Below, in pieces: positions 1 through 14,905 of a stretch of 64,000 bases of DNA. The DNA is from Chondrosia reniformis (lineage: Eukaryota > Porifera > Demospongiae > Chondrillida > Chondrillidae). The notes below the pieces were generated by a model. It had not been told where the DNA came from, made no database searches, and worked only from the letters and a program-made list of their open reading frames with translations. The stretch is taken from contig OX359199.1 in the NCBI GenBank assembly GCA_947172415.1, positions 150,001 through 214,000 on the forward strand, in the 5' to 3' direction. Position 1 is the stretch's first letter. Each line of letters starts with the position of its first letter. A program made the position numbers and the translations under genes.

Positions 1-1660
1 GCAAGTTTCAGCTTCACATCTTTCCAATTGACAGAGTTACAGCCCTAAATGTACATTAATTCTGGTATACCAACTTAATGTATGGTGAGAGACAGGGCAA
101 ATATTGACTTACTTCAAAATTTCAAAAACTCATTGGACATGCTTTATAGATGTCTGTGAATGCTCACACCAAGTATTGGCTACATATCTTTCCATTTGAT
201 AGAGTTACAGCCCTAAATGTACATTAATTCTGGTATACCAACTTAATGTATGGTGAGAGACAGGGCAAATATTGACTTACTTCAAAATTTCAAAAACTCA
301 TTGGACATGCTTTATAGATGTCTGTGAATGCTCACACCAAGTATTGGCTACATATCTTTCCATTTGACAGAGTTACAGCACTAAATGTACATTAAATTCT
401 GGTACACCAACTTAATGTATGGTGAGAGATAGGGCAAATATTGACTTACTTCAAAATTTCAAAAACTCATTGGACATGCTTTATAGATGTCTGTGAATGC
501 TCACACCAAGTATTGGCTTCATATCTTTCCATTTGATAGAGTTACAGCCCTAAATGTACATTAAATTCTGGTATACCAACTTAATATACGTATGGTGAGA
601 GATAGGGCAAATATTGACTTACTTCAAAATTTCAAAAACTCATTGGACATGCTTTATAGATGTCTGTGAATGCTCACACCAAGTATTGGCTTCATATCTT
701 TCCATTTGATAGAGTTACAGCCCTAAATGTACATTAATTCTGGTATACCAACTTAATGTATGGTGAGAGATAGGGCAAATATTGACTTACTTCAAAATTT
801 CAAAAACTCATTGGACATGCTTTATAGATGTCTGTGAATGCTCACACCAAGTATTGGCTACATATCTTTCCATTTGACAGAGTTACAGCCCTAAATGTAC
901 ATTAAATTCTTGTATACCAACTTAATGTACGTATGGTGAGAGAATAGGCAAATATTGACTTACTTCAAAATTTCAAAAACTCATTGGACATGCTTTATAG
1001 ATGTCTGTGAATGCGCACACCAAGTATTGGCTTCATATCTTTCCATTTGATAGAGTTACAGCCCTAAATGTACATTAATTCTGGTATACCAACTTAATGT
1101 ACATATGGTGAGAGATAGGGCAAATATTGACTTACTTTAAAATTTCAAAAACTGATTGGACATGCTTTATAGATGTCTTAGAATGCGCACACCAAGTATT
1201 GGCTTCATATCTTTCCATTTGACAGAGTTACAGCCAAAAATGTACATTAAATTCTGGTATACCAACTTAATGTACTTACGTATGGTGAGATATAGGGCAA
1301 ATATTGACTTACTTCAAAATTTCAAAAACTCATTGGGCATGCTTTATAGATGTCTGTGAATGCGCACACCAAGTATTGGCTTCATATCTTTCCATTTGAT
1401 AGAGTTACAGCCCTAAATGTACATTAAATTCTGGTATACCTAATCAATGTACGTATGGTGAGAGATAGGGCAAATATTGACTTACTTCAAAATTTCAAAA
1501 ACTCATTGAACATGCTTTATAGATGTCTGTGAATGCTCACACCAAGTAATTCTGGTATACCAACTTAATGTATGGTGAGAGATAGGGCAAATATTGACTT
1601 ACTTCAAAATTTCAAAAACTCATTGGGCATGCTTTATAGATGTCTGTGAATGCGCACACC
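1..1660. repeat. Satellite family A, left edge of array
   Basis: About ten tandem monomers of ~169 bp. The recurring string ggacatgctttatag falls at about 135, 304 and 473, a 169-bp step. The diagnostic A-type stretch is attgacttacttcaaaattt followed by caaaaactcattgg. Monomers differ by point changes and by short insertions such as tacg next to tggtgagaga. The array continues beyond the left end of the window. No coding content is supported. Confidence 0.95.
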
Positions 1661-2597
1661 AAGTTTCAGTTTCACATTTTTCTAATTGACAGAGTTATTG
1701 CACTAAATGTACATTAGATTCTTGTATACAAATTTAATGTATGGTGAGATATAAGGCAAATATGAGTTAACATCAAAATTTGTAAAACTCTTTGGATATG
1801 CTTTATGTATGTCTGTGAATGCTAACACCAAGTTTCAGCTTCACATCTTTCTAATTGACAGAGTTACAGCACTAAATGTACATTAGATTCTTCTATACAA
1901 ATTTAAAGTATGGTGAGATATACGTATATAGGGCAAATATGAGTGAACATCAATATTTGCAAAACTCTTTGGATATGTTTTATGGATGTCTGTGAATGCT
2001 GACACCAAGTTTCAGCTTCACATCTTTCCAATTGACAGAGTTACAGCACTAAATGTACATTAGATACTGCTATACAAATTTAATGTATGGTGAGAGATAC
2101 GGCAAATATGAGTGAACATCAAAATTTGTAAAACTCTTTGGATATGTTTTATGGATGTCTGTGAATGCTGACAACAAGTTTCAGCTTCACATCTATCCAA
2201 TTGACAGAGTTACAGCACTAAATGTACATTAGATTCTTGTATACAAATTTAATGTATGGTGAGATACGTATAGGGCAAATATGAGTGAACATCAAAATTT
2301 GCAAAACTCTTTGGATATGCTTTAAGGATAGCTGTGAATGCTGACAGCAAGTTTCAGCTTCACATCTTTCCAATTGACAGAGTTATGGCACTAAATGTAC
2401 ATTAGATTCTTGTACAAATTTAATGTATGGTGAGAGATAGGACAAATATGAGTGAACATCAAAATTTGTAAAACTCTTTGGATATGCTTTATGTATGTCT
2501 GTGAATGTTGACAAGAAGTTTCAGCTTCACATCTTTCCAATTGACAGAGTTATTGCACTAAATGTACATTAGATTCTTGTATAGAAATTTAATGTAC
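1661..2597. repeat. Satellite family B, block 1
   Basis: Monomers of ~168 bp related to family A but with the B-type stretch atgagtgaacatcaaaattt and ttgacagagttacagcacta. The A to B change happens within one monomer around 1640-1680. The block ends where the satellite gives way to the unrelated insert at cgggagtttcg. Confidence 0.93.
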
Positions 2598-3320
2598 GGG
2601 AGTTTCGTAATAATATAAATGGCCGACCTAGAGAAGGGAATATTGAAAATACGGTACTTTTATATGTATATTTTGAATGACGAGAACGCTTTTAAAGATT
2701 TTAATACACATGGATATTCACTCTGTAATACTTGATTGTTTTGAAGTAGTATCTGTCCATATTATAATATATGGATGTCGCTAAAGTGAAAAATCGTCAA
2801 TCGACTGCTAAAGAAACTCCAAAGGAAAAAAATTGGACCATACCGAACGCTACCATCCACGACGCTCAGAGGCCGGGATCGGTGGTAACGCTCTGCCGAG
2901 TTGAGCTTTGGGTGTCACTTGCGTGAGAAGAACCAGTTCTTCTCGATATGGCCGACTCATATGAATCCTAAGATATCAGATGCCAATCCCACATTACGTG
3001 GAACCCCCCCGAAATCCGGATTATTGGTGAGCACGTCTCTATGGCACCAACCGATTAGGAGACAGCTTCAGAGTCTAAGCGCTACCAACCTCTATGGGAA
3101 CCGCAACCACCATAGAGATGTGTCCAGGTAGGCCTACTATTATAAGGTTTTATCTTCTATTTAAATAAAGTAATTGCCTATGAAAACGCTTGTGGTTGGC
3201 TAATCTTCAATACTTTAGAATAGGGTATTTTTCGATCTGCAGTAACTCGGGTATCCTTTTTTGAAATTTTACAAAAATAGCAGGATATACTGTATAGCTA
3301 TATGTGCATACAGCCAAGAG
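2598..3320 (+). repeat. Satellite-embedded insert, copy 1
   Basis: A ~723-bp block unlike the satellite, found five times in the window. A ~300-bp core (about 2833-3135) is the conserved part. It holds a perfect hairpin (2925-2944, nine-base arms around a 2-nt loop) and a 13-bp stem (3032-3044 with 3110-3122, one G-U pair) closing a ~65-nt loop. AATAAA follows at 3164-3169. A 76-codon frame opens at 2901 with a non-ATG codon, and another frame from the ATG at 2772 reads MDVAKVKNRQST before a stop. Coding is not established. Structured RNA, a relic exon or a transposable element are the options. Confidence 0.85.
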
Positions 3321-5263
3321 GTTTCAGCTTCATATCTTTCCAATTGACAGAGTTACGGCACTAAATGTAGATTAGATTCTTGTATACAAATTTAAAGTAT
3401 GGTGAGATATAGGGCAAATATGAGTGAACATCAAAATTTGTAAAACTCTTTGGATACGCTTTAAGGATGTCTGTGAATGCTGACAACAAGTTTCAGCTTC
3501 ACATCTTTCCAATTGACAGAGTTACAGCTCTAAATGTACATTAGATTCTTGTATACAAATTTAAAGTATGGTGAGATATAGGGCAAATATGAGTGAACAT
3601 CATAATTTGCAAAACTCTTTGGATATGCTTTAAGGATAGCTGTGAATGCTGACAGCAAGTTTCAGCTTCACATCTTTCCAATTGACAGAGTTATTGCACT
3701 AAATGTACATTAGATTCTTGTATACAATTTTAATGTATAGTGAGAAATAGGACAAATATGAGTGAACATTAAAATTTGTAAAACTCTTTGGATACGTTTT
3801 ATGGATGTCTGTGAATGCTGACAGCAAGTTTCAGCTTCACATCTTTCCAATTGACAGAGTTACAGCTCTAAATGTACATTAGATTCTTGTATACAAATTT
3901 AATGTATGGTGAGATATAGGGCAAATATGAGTGAACATAAAAATTTGTAAAACTCTTTGGATATGTTTTATGGATGTCTGTGAATGCTGACAGCAAGTTT
4001 CAGCTTCACATCTTTCCAATTGACAGAGTTACAGCACTAAATGTACATTAGATTCTGCTATACAAATTTAATGTATGGTGAGAGATAGAGCAAATATGAT
4101 AGAACATCAAAATTTGTAAAACTCTTTGGATATGCTTTAAGGATGTCTGTGAATGCTGACAACAAGTTTCAGCTTCACATATTTCCAATTGACAGAGTTA
4201 CAGCACTAAATGTACATTAGATTCTTGTATACAAATTTAAAGTATGGTGAGATATAGGGCAAATATGAGTGAACATCAAAATTTGCAAAACTCTTTGGAT
4301 ATGCTTTAAGGATAGCTGTGAATGCTGACAGCAAGTTTCAGCTTCACATCTTTCCAATTGACAGAGTTATTGCCCTAAATGTACATTAGATTCTTGTATA
4401 CAAATTTAATGTATGGTGAGATATAGGGCAAATATGAGTGAACATCAAAATTTGTAAAACTCTTTGGATATGTTTTATGGATGTCTGTGAATGCTGACAG
4501 CAAGTTTCAGCTTCACATCTTTCCAATTGACAGAGTTACAGCACTAAATGTACATTAGATTCTTGTATACAAATTTAATGTATGGTGAGAGATACGTAGG
4601 GCAAATATGAGTGAACATCAAAATTTGCAAAACTCTTTGGATATGTTTTATGGATGTCTGTGAATGCTGACAGCAAGTTTCAGCTTCACATCTTTCCAAT
4701 TGACAGAGTTACAGCACTAAATGTACATTAGATTCTGCTATACAAATTTAATGTATGGTGAGAGATAGGGCAAATATGATAGAACATCAAAATTTGTAAA
4801 ACTCTTTGGATATGCTTTAAGGATGTCTGTGAATGCTGACAACAAGTTTCAGCTTCACATCTTTCCAATTGACAGAGTTACAGCACTAAATGTACATTAG
4901 ATTCTTGTATACAAATTTAATGTATGGTGAGATATAGGGCAAATATGAGTGAACATCAAAATTTGCAAAACTCTTTGGATATGCTTTAAGGATAGCTGTG
5001 AATGCTGACAGCAAGTTTCAGCTTCACATCTTTCCAATTGACAGAGTTATTGCACTAAATGTACATTAGATTCTTGTATACAAATTTAATGTATGGTGAG
5101 AGATAGGACAAATATGAGTGAACATCAAAATTTGTAAAACTCTTTGGATATGCTTTATGTATGTCTGTGAATGTTGACAAGAAGTTTCAGCTTCACATCT
5201 TTCCAATTGACAGAGTTATTGCACTAAATGTACATTAGATTCTTGTATAGAAATTTAATGTAC
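3321..5263. repeat. Satellite family B, block 2
   Basis: About eleven to twelve ~168-bp B monomers between inserts 1 and 2. Adjacent monomers differ at only a few positions, such as tgctttaagg versus tgttttatgg and acagcac versus attgcac. Variants recur in alternating order, which suggests multi-monomer units. Nothing else is seen. Confidence 0.93.
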
Positions 5264-5986
5264 GGGAGTTTCGTAATAATATAAATGGCCGACCTAGAGA
5301 AGGGAATATTGAAAATACGGTACTTTTATATGTATATTTTGAATGGCGAGAACGCTTTTAAAGATTTTAATACACATGGATATTCACTCTGTAATACTTG
5401 ATTGTTTTGAAGTAGTATCTGTCCATATTATAATATATGGATGTCGCTAAAGTGAAAAATCGTCAATCGACTGCTAAAGAAACTCCAAAGGAAAAAAATT
5501 GGACCATACCGAACGCTACCATCCACGACGCTCAGAGGCCGGGATCGGTGGTAACGCTCTGCCGAGTTGAGCTTTGGGTGTCACTTGCGTGAGAAGAACC
5601 AGTTCTTCTCGATATGGCCGACTCATATGAATCCTAAGATATCAGATGCCAATCCCACATTACGTGGAACCCCCCCGAAATCCGGATTATTGGTGAGCAC
5701 GTCTCTATGGCACCAACCGATTAGGAGACAGCTTCAGAGTCTAAGCGCTACCAACCTCTATGGGAACCGCAACCACCATAGAGATGTGTCCAGGTAGGCC
5801 TACTATTATAAGGTTTTATCTTCTATTTAAATAAAGTAATTGCCTATGAAAACGCTTGTGGTTGGCTAATCTTCAATACTTTAGAATAGGGTATTTTTCG
5901 ATCTGCAGTAACTCGGGTATCCTTTTTTGAAATTTTACAAAACTAGCAGGATATACTGTATAGATATATGTGCATACAGCCAAGAG
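5264..5986 (+). repeat. Satellite-embedded insert, copy 2
   Basis: Near-identical to copy 1 across its length; a difference is gaatggcgag for gaatgacgag in the left part. The core and both hairpins are unchanged. It sits 2666 bp from copy 1. Confidence 0.9.
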
Positions 5987-8075
5987 GTTTCAGCTTCATA
6001 TCTTTCCAATTGACAGAGTTACGGCACTAAATGTAGATTAGATTCTTGTATACAAATTTAAAGTATGGTGAGATATAGGGCAAATATGAGTGAACATCAA
6101 AATTTGTAAAACTCTTTGGATATGCTTTAAGGATAGCTGTGAATGCTGACAGGAACCAATTGACAGAGTTACAGCACTAAATGTACATTAGATTCTTGTA
6201 TACAAATTTAATGTATGGTGAGAGATAGGGCAAATATGAGTGAACATCAAAATTTGCAAAACTCTTTGGATATGTTTTATGGATGTCTGTGAATGCTGAC
6301 AGCAAGTTTCAGCTTCACATCTTTCCAATTGACAGAGTTATTGCACTAAATGTACATTAGATTCTGCTATACAAATTTAATGTATGGTGAGAGATAGGGC
6401 AAATATCAGTGAACATCAAAATTTGCAAAACTCTTTGGATATGCTTTAAGGATGTCTGTGAATGCTGACACCAAGTTTCAGCTTCACATCTTTCCAATTG
6501 ACAGAGTTACAGCTCTAAATGTACATTAGATTCTTGTATACAAATTTAATGTATGGTGAGAGATAGGGCAAATATGAGTGAGCATCAAAATTTGCAAAAC
6601 TCTTTGGATATGTTTTATGGATGTCTGTGAATGCTGACAGCAAGTTTCAGTTTCACATCTTTCCAATTGACAGAGTTACAGCACTAAATGTACATTAGAT
6701 TCTGCTATACAAATTTAATGTATGGTGAGAGATAGGGCAAATATGATAGAACATCAAAATTTGTAAAACTCTTTGGATATGCTTTAAGGATGTCTGTGAA
6801 TGCTGACAACAAGTTTCAGCTTCACATCTTTCCAATTGACAGAGTTACAGCACTAAATGTATATTAGATTCTTGTATACAAATTTAATGTATGGTGAGAT
6901 ATAGGGCAAATATGAGTGAACATCAAAATTTACAAAACTCTTTGGATATGCTTTAAGGATAGCTGTGAATGCTGACAGCAAGTTTCAGCTTCACATCTTT
7001 CCAATTGACAGAGTTATTGCACTAAATGTACATTAGATTCTTGTATACAAATTTAATGTATGGTGAGAAATAGGGCAAATATGAGTGAACATCAAAACTT
7101 GCAAACCTCTTTGGATATGTTTTATGGATGTCTGTGAATGCTGACAACAAGTTTCAGCTTCACATCTTTCCAATTGACAGAGTTACAGCTCTAAATGTAC
7201 ATTAGATTCTTGTATACAAATTTAAAGTATGGTGAGATATAGGGCAAATATGAGTGAACATCAAAATTTGCAAAACTCTTTGGATATGCTTTAAGGATAG
7301 CTGTGAATGCTGACAGCAAGTTTCAGCTTCACATCTTTCCAATTGACAGAGTTATTGCACTAAATGTACATTAGATTCTTGTATACAATTTTAATGTATG
7401 GTGAGAAATAGGACAAATATGAGTGAACATTAAAATTTGTAAAACTCTTTGGATACGTTTTATGGATGTCTGTGAATGCTGACAGCAAGTTTCAGCTTCA
7501 CATCTTTCCAATTGACAGAGTTACAGCTCTAAATGTACATTAGATTCTTGTATACAAATTTAATGTATGGTGAGATATAGGGCAAATATGAGTGAACATC
7601 AAAATTTGTAAAACTCTTTGGATATGCTTTAAGGATGTCTGTGAATGCTGACAACAAGTTTCAGCTTCACATCTTTCCAATTGACAGAGCTACAGCACTA
7701 AATGTACATTAGATTCTTGTATACAAATTTAATGTATGGTGAGAGATAGGACAAATATGAGTGAACATCAAAATTTGCAAAACTCTTTGGATATGCTTTA
7801 AGGATGTCTGTGAATGCTGACAACAAGTTTCAGCTTCACATCTTTCCAATTGACAGAGTTATTGCACTAAATGTACATTAGATTCTTGTATACAAATTTA
7901 ATGTATGGTGAGAGATAGGACAAATATAAGTGAACATCAAAATTTGTAAAACCCTTTGGATATGTTTTATGGATGTCTGTGAATGCTGACAGCAAGTTTC
8001 AGCTTCACATCTTTCCAATTGAGAGAGTTACAGCACTAAATGTACATTAGATTCTTGTATAGAAATTTAATGTAC
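5987..8075. repeat. Satellite family B, block 3
   Basis: B monomers following insert 2. The first monomer is truncated at gacaggaaccaattg (about 6150). The same truncation follows inserts 3 and 4 but not insert 1, so inserts 2 to 4 were copied together with their flanking satellite. Confidence 0.93.
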
Positions 8076-8798
8076 GGGAGTTTCGTAATAATATAAATGG
8101 CCGACCTAGAGAAGGGAATATTGAAAATACGGTACTTTTATATGTATATTTTGAATGACGAGAACGCTTTTAAAGATTTTAATACACATGGATATTCACT
8201 CTGTAATACTTGATTGTTTTGAAGTAGTATCTGTCCATATTATAATATATGGATGTCGCTAAAGTGAAAAATCTTCAATCGACTGCTAAAGAAACTCCAA
8301 AGGAAAAAAATTGGACCATACCGAACGCTACCATCCACGACGCTCAGAGGCCGGGATCGGTGGTAACGCTCTGCCGAGTTGAGCTTTGGGTGTCACTTGC
8401 GTGAGAAGAACCAGTTCTTCTCGATATGGCCGACTCATATGAATCCTAAGATATCAGATGCCAATCCCACATTACGTGGAACCCCCCGGAAATCCGGATT
8501 ATTGGTGAGCACGTCTCTATGGCACCAACCGATTAGGAGACAGCTTCAGAGTCTAAGCGCTACCAACCTCTATGGGAACCGCAACCACCATAGAGATGTG
8601 TCCAGGTAGGCCTACTATTATAAGGTTTTATCTTCTATTTAAATAAAGTAATTGCCTATGAAAACGCTTGTGGTTGGCTAATCTTCAATACTTTAGAATA
8701 GGGTATTTTTCGATCTGCAGTAACTCGGGTATCCTTTTTTGAAATTTTACAAAACTAGCAGGATATACTGTATAGCTATATGTGCATACAGCCAAGAG
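8076..8798 (+). repeat. Satellite-embedded insert, copy 3
   Basis: Near-identical to copies 1, 2 and 4. One core change turns cccccccgaaat into ccccccggaaat (around 8485), and one flank change gives atcttcaatc for atcgtcaatc. It lies 2812 bp from copy 2. Confidence 0.9.
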
Positions 8799-11700
8799 GT
8801 TTCAGCTTCATATCTTTCCAATTGACAGAGTTACGGCACTAAATGTAGATTAGATTCTTGTATACAAATTTAAAGTATGGTGAGATATAGGGCAAATATG
8901 AGTGAACATCAAAATTTGTAAAACTCTTTGGATATGCTTTAAGGATAGCTGTGAATGCTGACAGGAACCAATTGACAGAGTTACAGCACTAAATGTACAT
9001 TAGATTCTTGTATACAAATTTAATGTATGGTGAGAGATAGGGCAAATATGAGTGAACATCAAAATTTGCAAAACTCTTTGGATATGTTTTATGGATGTCT
9101 GTGAATGCTGACAGCAAGTTTCAGCTTCACATCTTTCCAATTGACAGAGTTATTGCACTAAATGTACATTAGATTCTGCTATACAAATTTAATGTATGGT
9201 GAGAGATAGGGCAAATATGATAGAACATCAAAATTTGTAAAACTCTTTGGATATGCTTTAAGGATGTCTGTGAATGCTGACAACAAGTTTCAGCTTCACA
9301 TCTTTCCAATTGACAGAGTTACAGAACTAAATGTACATTAGATTCTTGTATACAAATTTAAAGTATGGTGAGATATAGGGCAAATATGAGTGAACATCAT
9401 AATTTGCAAAACTCTTTGGATATGCTTTAAGGATAGCTGTGAATGCTGACAGCAAGTTTCAGCTTCACATCTTTCCAATTGACAGAGTTATTGCACTAAA
9501 TGTACATTAGATTCTTGTATACAATTTTAATGTATGGTGAGAAATAGGGCAAATATGAGTGAACATCAAAACTTGCAAAACTCTTTGGATATGTTTTATG
9601 GATGTCTGTGAATGCTGACAGCAAGTTTCAGCTTCACATCTTTCCAATTGAGAGAGTTACAGCACTAAATGTACATTAGATTCTTGTATACAAATTTAAA
9701 GTATGGTGAGATATAGGGCAAATATGAGTGAACATCAAAATTTGTAAAACTCTTTGGATATGCTTTAAGGATAGCTGTGAATGCTGACAGCAAGTTTCAG
9801 CTTCACATCTTTCCAATTGACAGAGTTATTGCACTAAATGTACATTAGATTCTTGTATACAATTTTAATGTATGGTGAGAAATAGGGCAAATATGAGTGA
9901 ACATCAAAACTTGCAAAACTCTTTGGATATGTTTTATGGATGTCTGTGAATGCTGACAGCAAGTTTCAGCTTCACATCTTTCCAATTGAGAGAGTTACAG
10001 CACTAAATGTACATTAGATTCTTGTATACAAATTTAAAGTATGGTGAGATATAGGGCAAATATGAGTGAACATCAAAATTTGTAAAACTCTTTGGATATG
10101 CTTTAAGGATAGCTGTGAATGCTGACAGCAAGTTTCAGCTTCACATCTTTCCAATTGACAGAGTTATTGCACTAAATGTACATTAGATTCTTGTATACAA
10201 TTTTAATGTATGGTGAGAAATAGGGCAAATATGAGTGAACATCAAAACTTGCAAAACTCTTTGGATATGTTTTATGGATGTCTGTGAATGCTGACAGCAA
10301 GTTTCAGCTTCACATCTTTCCAATTGACAGAGTTACAGCACTAAATGTACATTAGATTCTTGTATACAAATTTAAAGTATGGTGAGATATAGGGCAAATA
10401 TGAGTGAACATCAAAATTTGTAAAACTCTTTGGATATGCTTTAAGGATAGCTGTGAATGCTGACAGCAAGTTTCAGCTTCACATCTTTCCAATTGACAGA
10501 GTTATTGCACTAAATGTACATTAGATTCTTGTATACAAATTTAATGTATGGTGAGAGATAGGGCAAATATGAGTGAACATCAAAATTTGTAAAACTCTTT
10601 GGATATGTTCTATGGATGTCTGTGAATGCTGACAGCAAGTTTCACCTTCACATCTTTCCAATTGACAGAGTTACAGCACTAAATGTACATTAGATTCTGC
10701 TATACAAATTTAATGTATGGTGAGAGATATATAGGACAAATATGAGTGAACATCAAAATTTGTAAAACTCTTTGGATACGCTTTAAGGATGTCTGTGAAT
10801 GCTGACAACAAGTTTCAGCTTCACATCTTTCCAATTGACAGAGTTACAGCTCTAAATGTACATTAGATTCTTGTATACAAATTTAAAGTATGGTGAGATA
10901 TAGGGCAAATATGAGTGAACATCAAAATTTGCAAAACTCTTTGGATATGCTTTAAGGATAGCTGTGAATGCTGACAGCAAGGTTCAGCTTCACATCTTTC
11001 CAATTGACAGAGTTATTGCACTAAATGTACATTAGATTCTTGTATACAATTTTAATGTATGGTGAGAAATAGGACAAATATGAGTGAACATTAAAATTTG
11101 TAAAACTCTTTGGATACGTTTTATGGATGTCTGTGAATGCTGACAGCAAGTTTCAGCTTCACATCTTTCCAATTGACAGAGTTACAGCTCTAAATGTACA
11201 TTAGATTCTTGTATACAATTTTAATGTATGGTGAGAAATAGGACAAATATGAGTGAACATTAAAATTTGTAAAACTCTTTGGATACGTTTTATGGATGTC
11301 TGTGAATGCTGACAGCAAGTTTCAGCTTCACATCTTTCCAATTGACAGAGTTACAGCACTAAATGTACATTAGATTCTGCTATACAAATTTAATGTATGG
11401 TGAGAGATAGGGCAAATATGAGTGAACATCAAAATTTGTAAAACCCTTTGGATATGCTTTATGTATGTCTGTGAATGCTGACAACAAGTTTCAGCTTCAC
11501 ATCTTTCCAATTGACAGAGTTATTGCACTAAATGTACATTAGATTCTTGTATACAAATTTAACGTATGGTGAGAGATAGGGCAAATATGAGTGAACATCA
11601 AAATTTTTAAAACTCTTTGGATATGCTTTAAGGATGTCTGTGAATGTTGACAACAAGTTTCAGCTTCACATCTTTCCAATTGACAGAGCTACAGCACTAA

Positions 11701-11905
11701 ATGTACATTAGATTCTTGTATACAAATTTAATGTATGGTGAGAGATAGGACAAATATGAGTGAACATCAAAATTTGCAAAACTCTTTGGATATGCTTTAA
11801 GGATGTCTGTGAATGCTGACAACAAGTTTCAGCTTCACATCTTTCCAATTGACAGAGTTATTGCACTAAATGTACATTAGATTCTTGTATAGAAATTTAA
11901 TGTAC
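8799..11905. repeat. Satellite family B, block 4, with dimer amplification
   Basis: About eighteen B monomers. Inside it a two-monomer unit repeats with an exact 338-bp step: the variant string acttgcaaaactctttggat starts at 9571, 9909 and 10247. That indicates local amplification of a dimer on top of the monomer array. Confidence 0.92.
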
Positions 11906-12628
11906 GGGAGTTTCGTAATAATATAAATGGCCGACCTAGAGAAGGGAATATTGAAAATACGGTACTTTTATATGTATATTTTGAATGACGAGAACGCTTT
12001 TAAAGATTTTAATACACATGGATATTCACTCTGTAATACTTGATTGTTTTGAAGTAGTATCTGTCCATATTATAATATATGGATGTCGCTAAAGTGAAAA
12101 ATCGTCAATCGACTGCTAAAGAAACTCCAAAGGAAAAAAATTGGACCATACCGAACGCTACCATCCACGACGCTCAGAGGCCGGGATCGGTGGTAACGCT
12201 CTGCCGAGTTGAGCTTTGGGTGTCACTTGCGTGAGAAGAACCAGTTCTTCTCGATATGGCCGACTCATATGAATCCTAAGATATCAGATGCCAATCCCAC
12301 ATTACGTGGAACCCCCCCGAAATCCGGATTATTGGTGAGCACGTCTCTATGGCACCAACCGATTAGGAGACAGCTTCAGAGTCTAAGCGCTACCAACCTC
12401 TATGGGAACCGCAACCACCATAGAGATGTGTCCAGGTAGGCCTATTATTATAAGGTTTTATCTTCTATTTAAATAAAGTAATTGCCTATGAAAACGCTTG
12501 TGGTTGGCTAATCTTCAATACTTTAGAATAGGGTATTTTTCGATCTGCAGTAACTCGGGTATCCTTTTTTGAAATTTTACAAAACTAGCAGGATATACTG
12601 TATAGCTATATGTGCATACAGCCAAGAG
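11906..12628 (+). repeat. Satellite-embedded insert, copy 4
   Basis: Near-identical to copy 1. The core is unchanged; just after it there is cctattatta for cctactatta. It lies 3830 bp from copy 3. Confidence 0.9.
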
Positions 12629-14905
12629 GTTTCAGCTTCATATCTTTCCAATTGACAGAGTTACGGCACTAAATGTAGATTAGATTCTTGTATACAAATT
12701 TAAAGTATGGTGAGATATAGGGCAAATATGAGTGAACATCAAAATTTGTAAAACTCTTTGGATATGCTTTAAGGATAGCTGTGAATGCTGACAGGAACCA
12801 ATTGACAGAGTTACAGCACTAAATGTACATTAGATTCTTGTATACAAATTTAATGTATGGTGAGAGATAGGGCAAATATGAGTGAACATCAAAATTTGCA
12901 AAACTCTTTGGATATGTTTTATGGATGTCTGTGAATGCTGACAGCAAGTTTCAGCTTCACATCTTTCCAATTGACAGAGTTACAGCACTAAATGTACATT
13001 AGATTCTGCTATACAAATTTAATGTATGGTGAGAGATACGTAGGGCAAATATGAGTGAACATCAAAATTTGCAAAACTCTTTGGATATGTTTTATGGATG
13101 TCTGTGAATGCTGACACCAAGTTTCAGCTTCACATCTTTCCAATTGACAGAGTTACAGCACTAAATGTACATTAGATTCTTGTATACAAATTTAATGTAT
13201 GGTGAGAGATATATAGGGCAAATATGAGTGAACATCAAAATTTGTAAAACTCTTTGGATATGCTTTAAGGATGTCTGTGAATGCTGACAACAAGTTTCAG
13301 CTTCACATCTTTCCAATTGACAGAGTTACAGCACTAAATGTACATTAGATTCTTGTATACAAATTTAAAGTATGGTGAGAGATAGGGCAAATATGAGTGA
13401 ACATAAAAATTTGTAAAACTCTTTGGATATGCTCTATGTATGTCTGTGAATGTTGACAAGAAGTTTCAGCTTCACATCTTTCCAATTGACAGAGTTATTG
13501 CACTAAATGTACATTAGATTCTTGTATACAAATTTAAAGTATGGTGAGATATAGGGCAAATATGAGTGAACATCAAAATTTGTAAAACTCTTTGGATATG
13601 CTTTAAGGATGTCTGTGAATGCTGACAACAAGTTTCAGCTTCACATCTTTCCAATTGACAGAGTTACAGCTCTAAATGTACATTAGATTCTTGTATACAA
13701 ATTTAAAGTATGGTGAGATATAGGGCAAATATGAGTGAACATCAAAATTTGCAAAACTCTTTGGATATGCTTTAAGGATAGCTGTGAATGCTGACAGCAA
13801 GTTTCAGCTTCACATCTTTCCAATTGACAGAGTTATTGCACTAAATGTACATTAGATTCTTGTATACAATTTTAATGTATGGTGAGAAATAGGACAAATA
13901 TGAGTGAACATTAAAATTTGTAAAACTCTTTGGATACGTTTTATGGATGTCTGTGAATGCTGACAGCAAGTTTCAGCTTCACATCTTTCCAATTGACAGA
14001 GTTACAGCACTAAATGTACATTAGATTCTTGTATACAAATTTAAAGTATGGTGAGATATAGGGCAAATATGAGTGAACATCAAAATTTGCAAAACTCTTT
14101 GGATATGCTTTAAGGAAAGCTGTGAATGCTGACAGCAAGTTTCAGCTTCACATCTTTCCAATTGACAGAGTTACAGCACTAAATGTACATTAGATTATTG
14201 TATACAAATTTAATGTATGGTGAGAGATAGGGCAAATATGAGTGAACATCAAAATTTGTAAAACTCTTTGGATATGCTTTAAGGATGTCTGTGAATGCTG
14301 ACAACAAGTTTCAGCTTCACATCTTTCCAATTGACAGAGTTATTGCACTAAATGTACATTAGATTCTTGTATACAAATTTAAAGTATGGTGAGAGATAGG
14401 ACAAATATGAGTGAACATAAAAATTTGTAAAACTCTTTGGATATGCTCTATGTATGTCTGTGAATGTTGACAAGAAGTTTCAGCTTCACATCTTTCCAAT
14501 TGACAGAGTTATTGCACTAAATGTACATTAGATTCTTGTATACAAATTTAAAGTATGGTGAGATATAGGGCAAATATGAGTGAACATAAAAATTTGTAAA
14601 ACTCTTTGGATATGCTTTAAGGATAGCTGTGAATGCTGACACCAAGTTTCAGCTTCACATCTTTCCAATTGACAGAGTTACAGCACTAAATGTACATTAG
14701 ATTCTTGTATACAAATTTAATGTATGGTGAGAGATAGGGCAAATATGAGTGAACATCAAAATTTGCAAAACTCTTTGGATATGTTTTATGGATGTCTGTG
14801 AATGCTGACACCAAGTTTCAGCTTCACATCTTTCCAATTGACAGAGTTACAGCACTAAATGTACATTAGATTCTGCTATACAAATTTAATGTATGGTGAG
14901 AGATA
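12629..14905. repeat. Satellite family B, block 5
   Basis: B monomers, again starting with the truncated gacaggaaccaattg monomer (about 12793). The block ends at 14,900-14,910 by an in-monomer switch to A-type sequence, the mirror image of the left edge. Confidence 0.93.
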
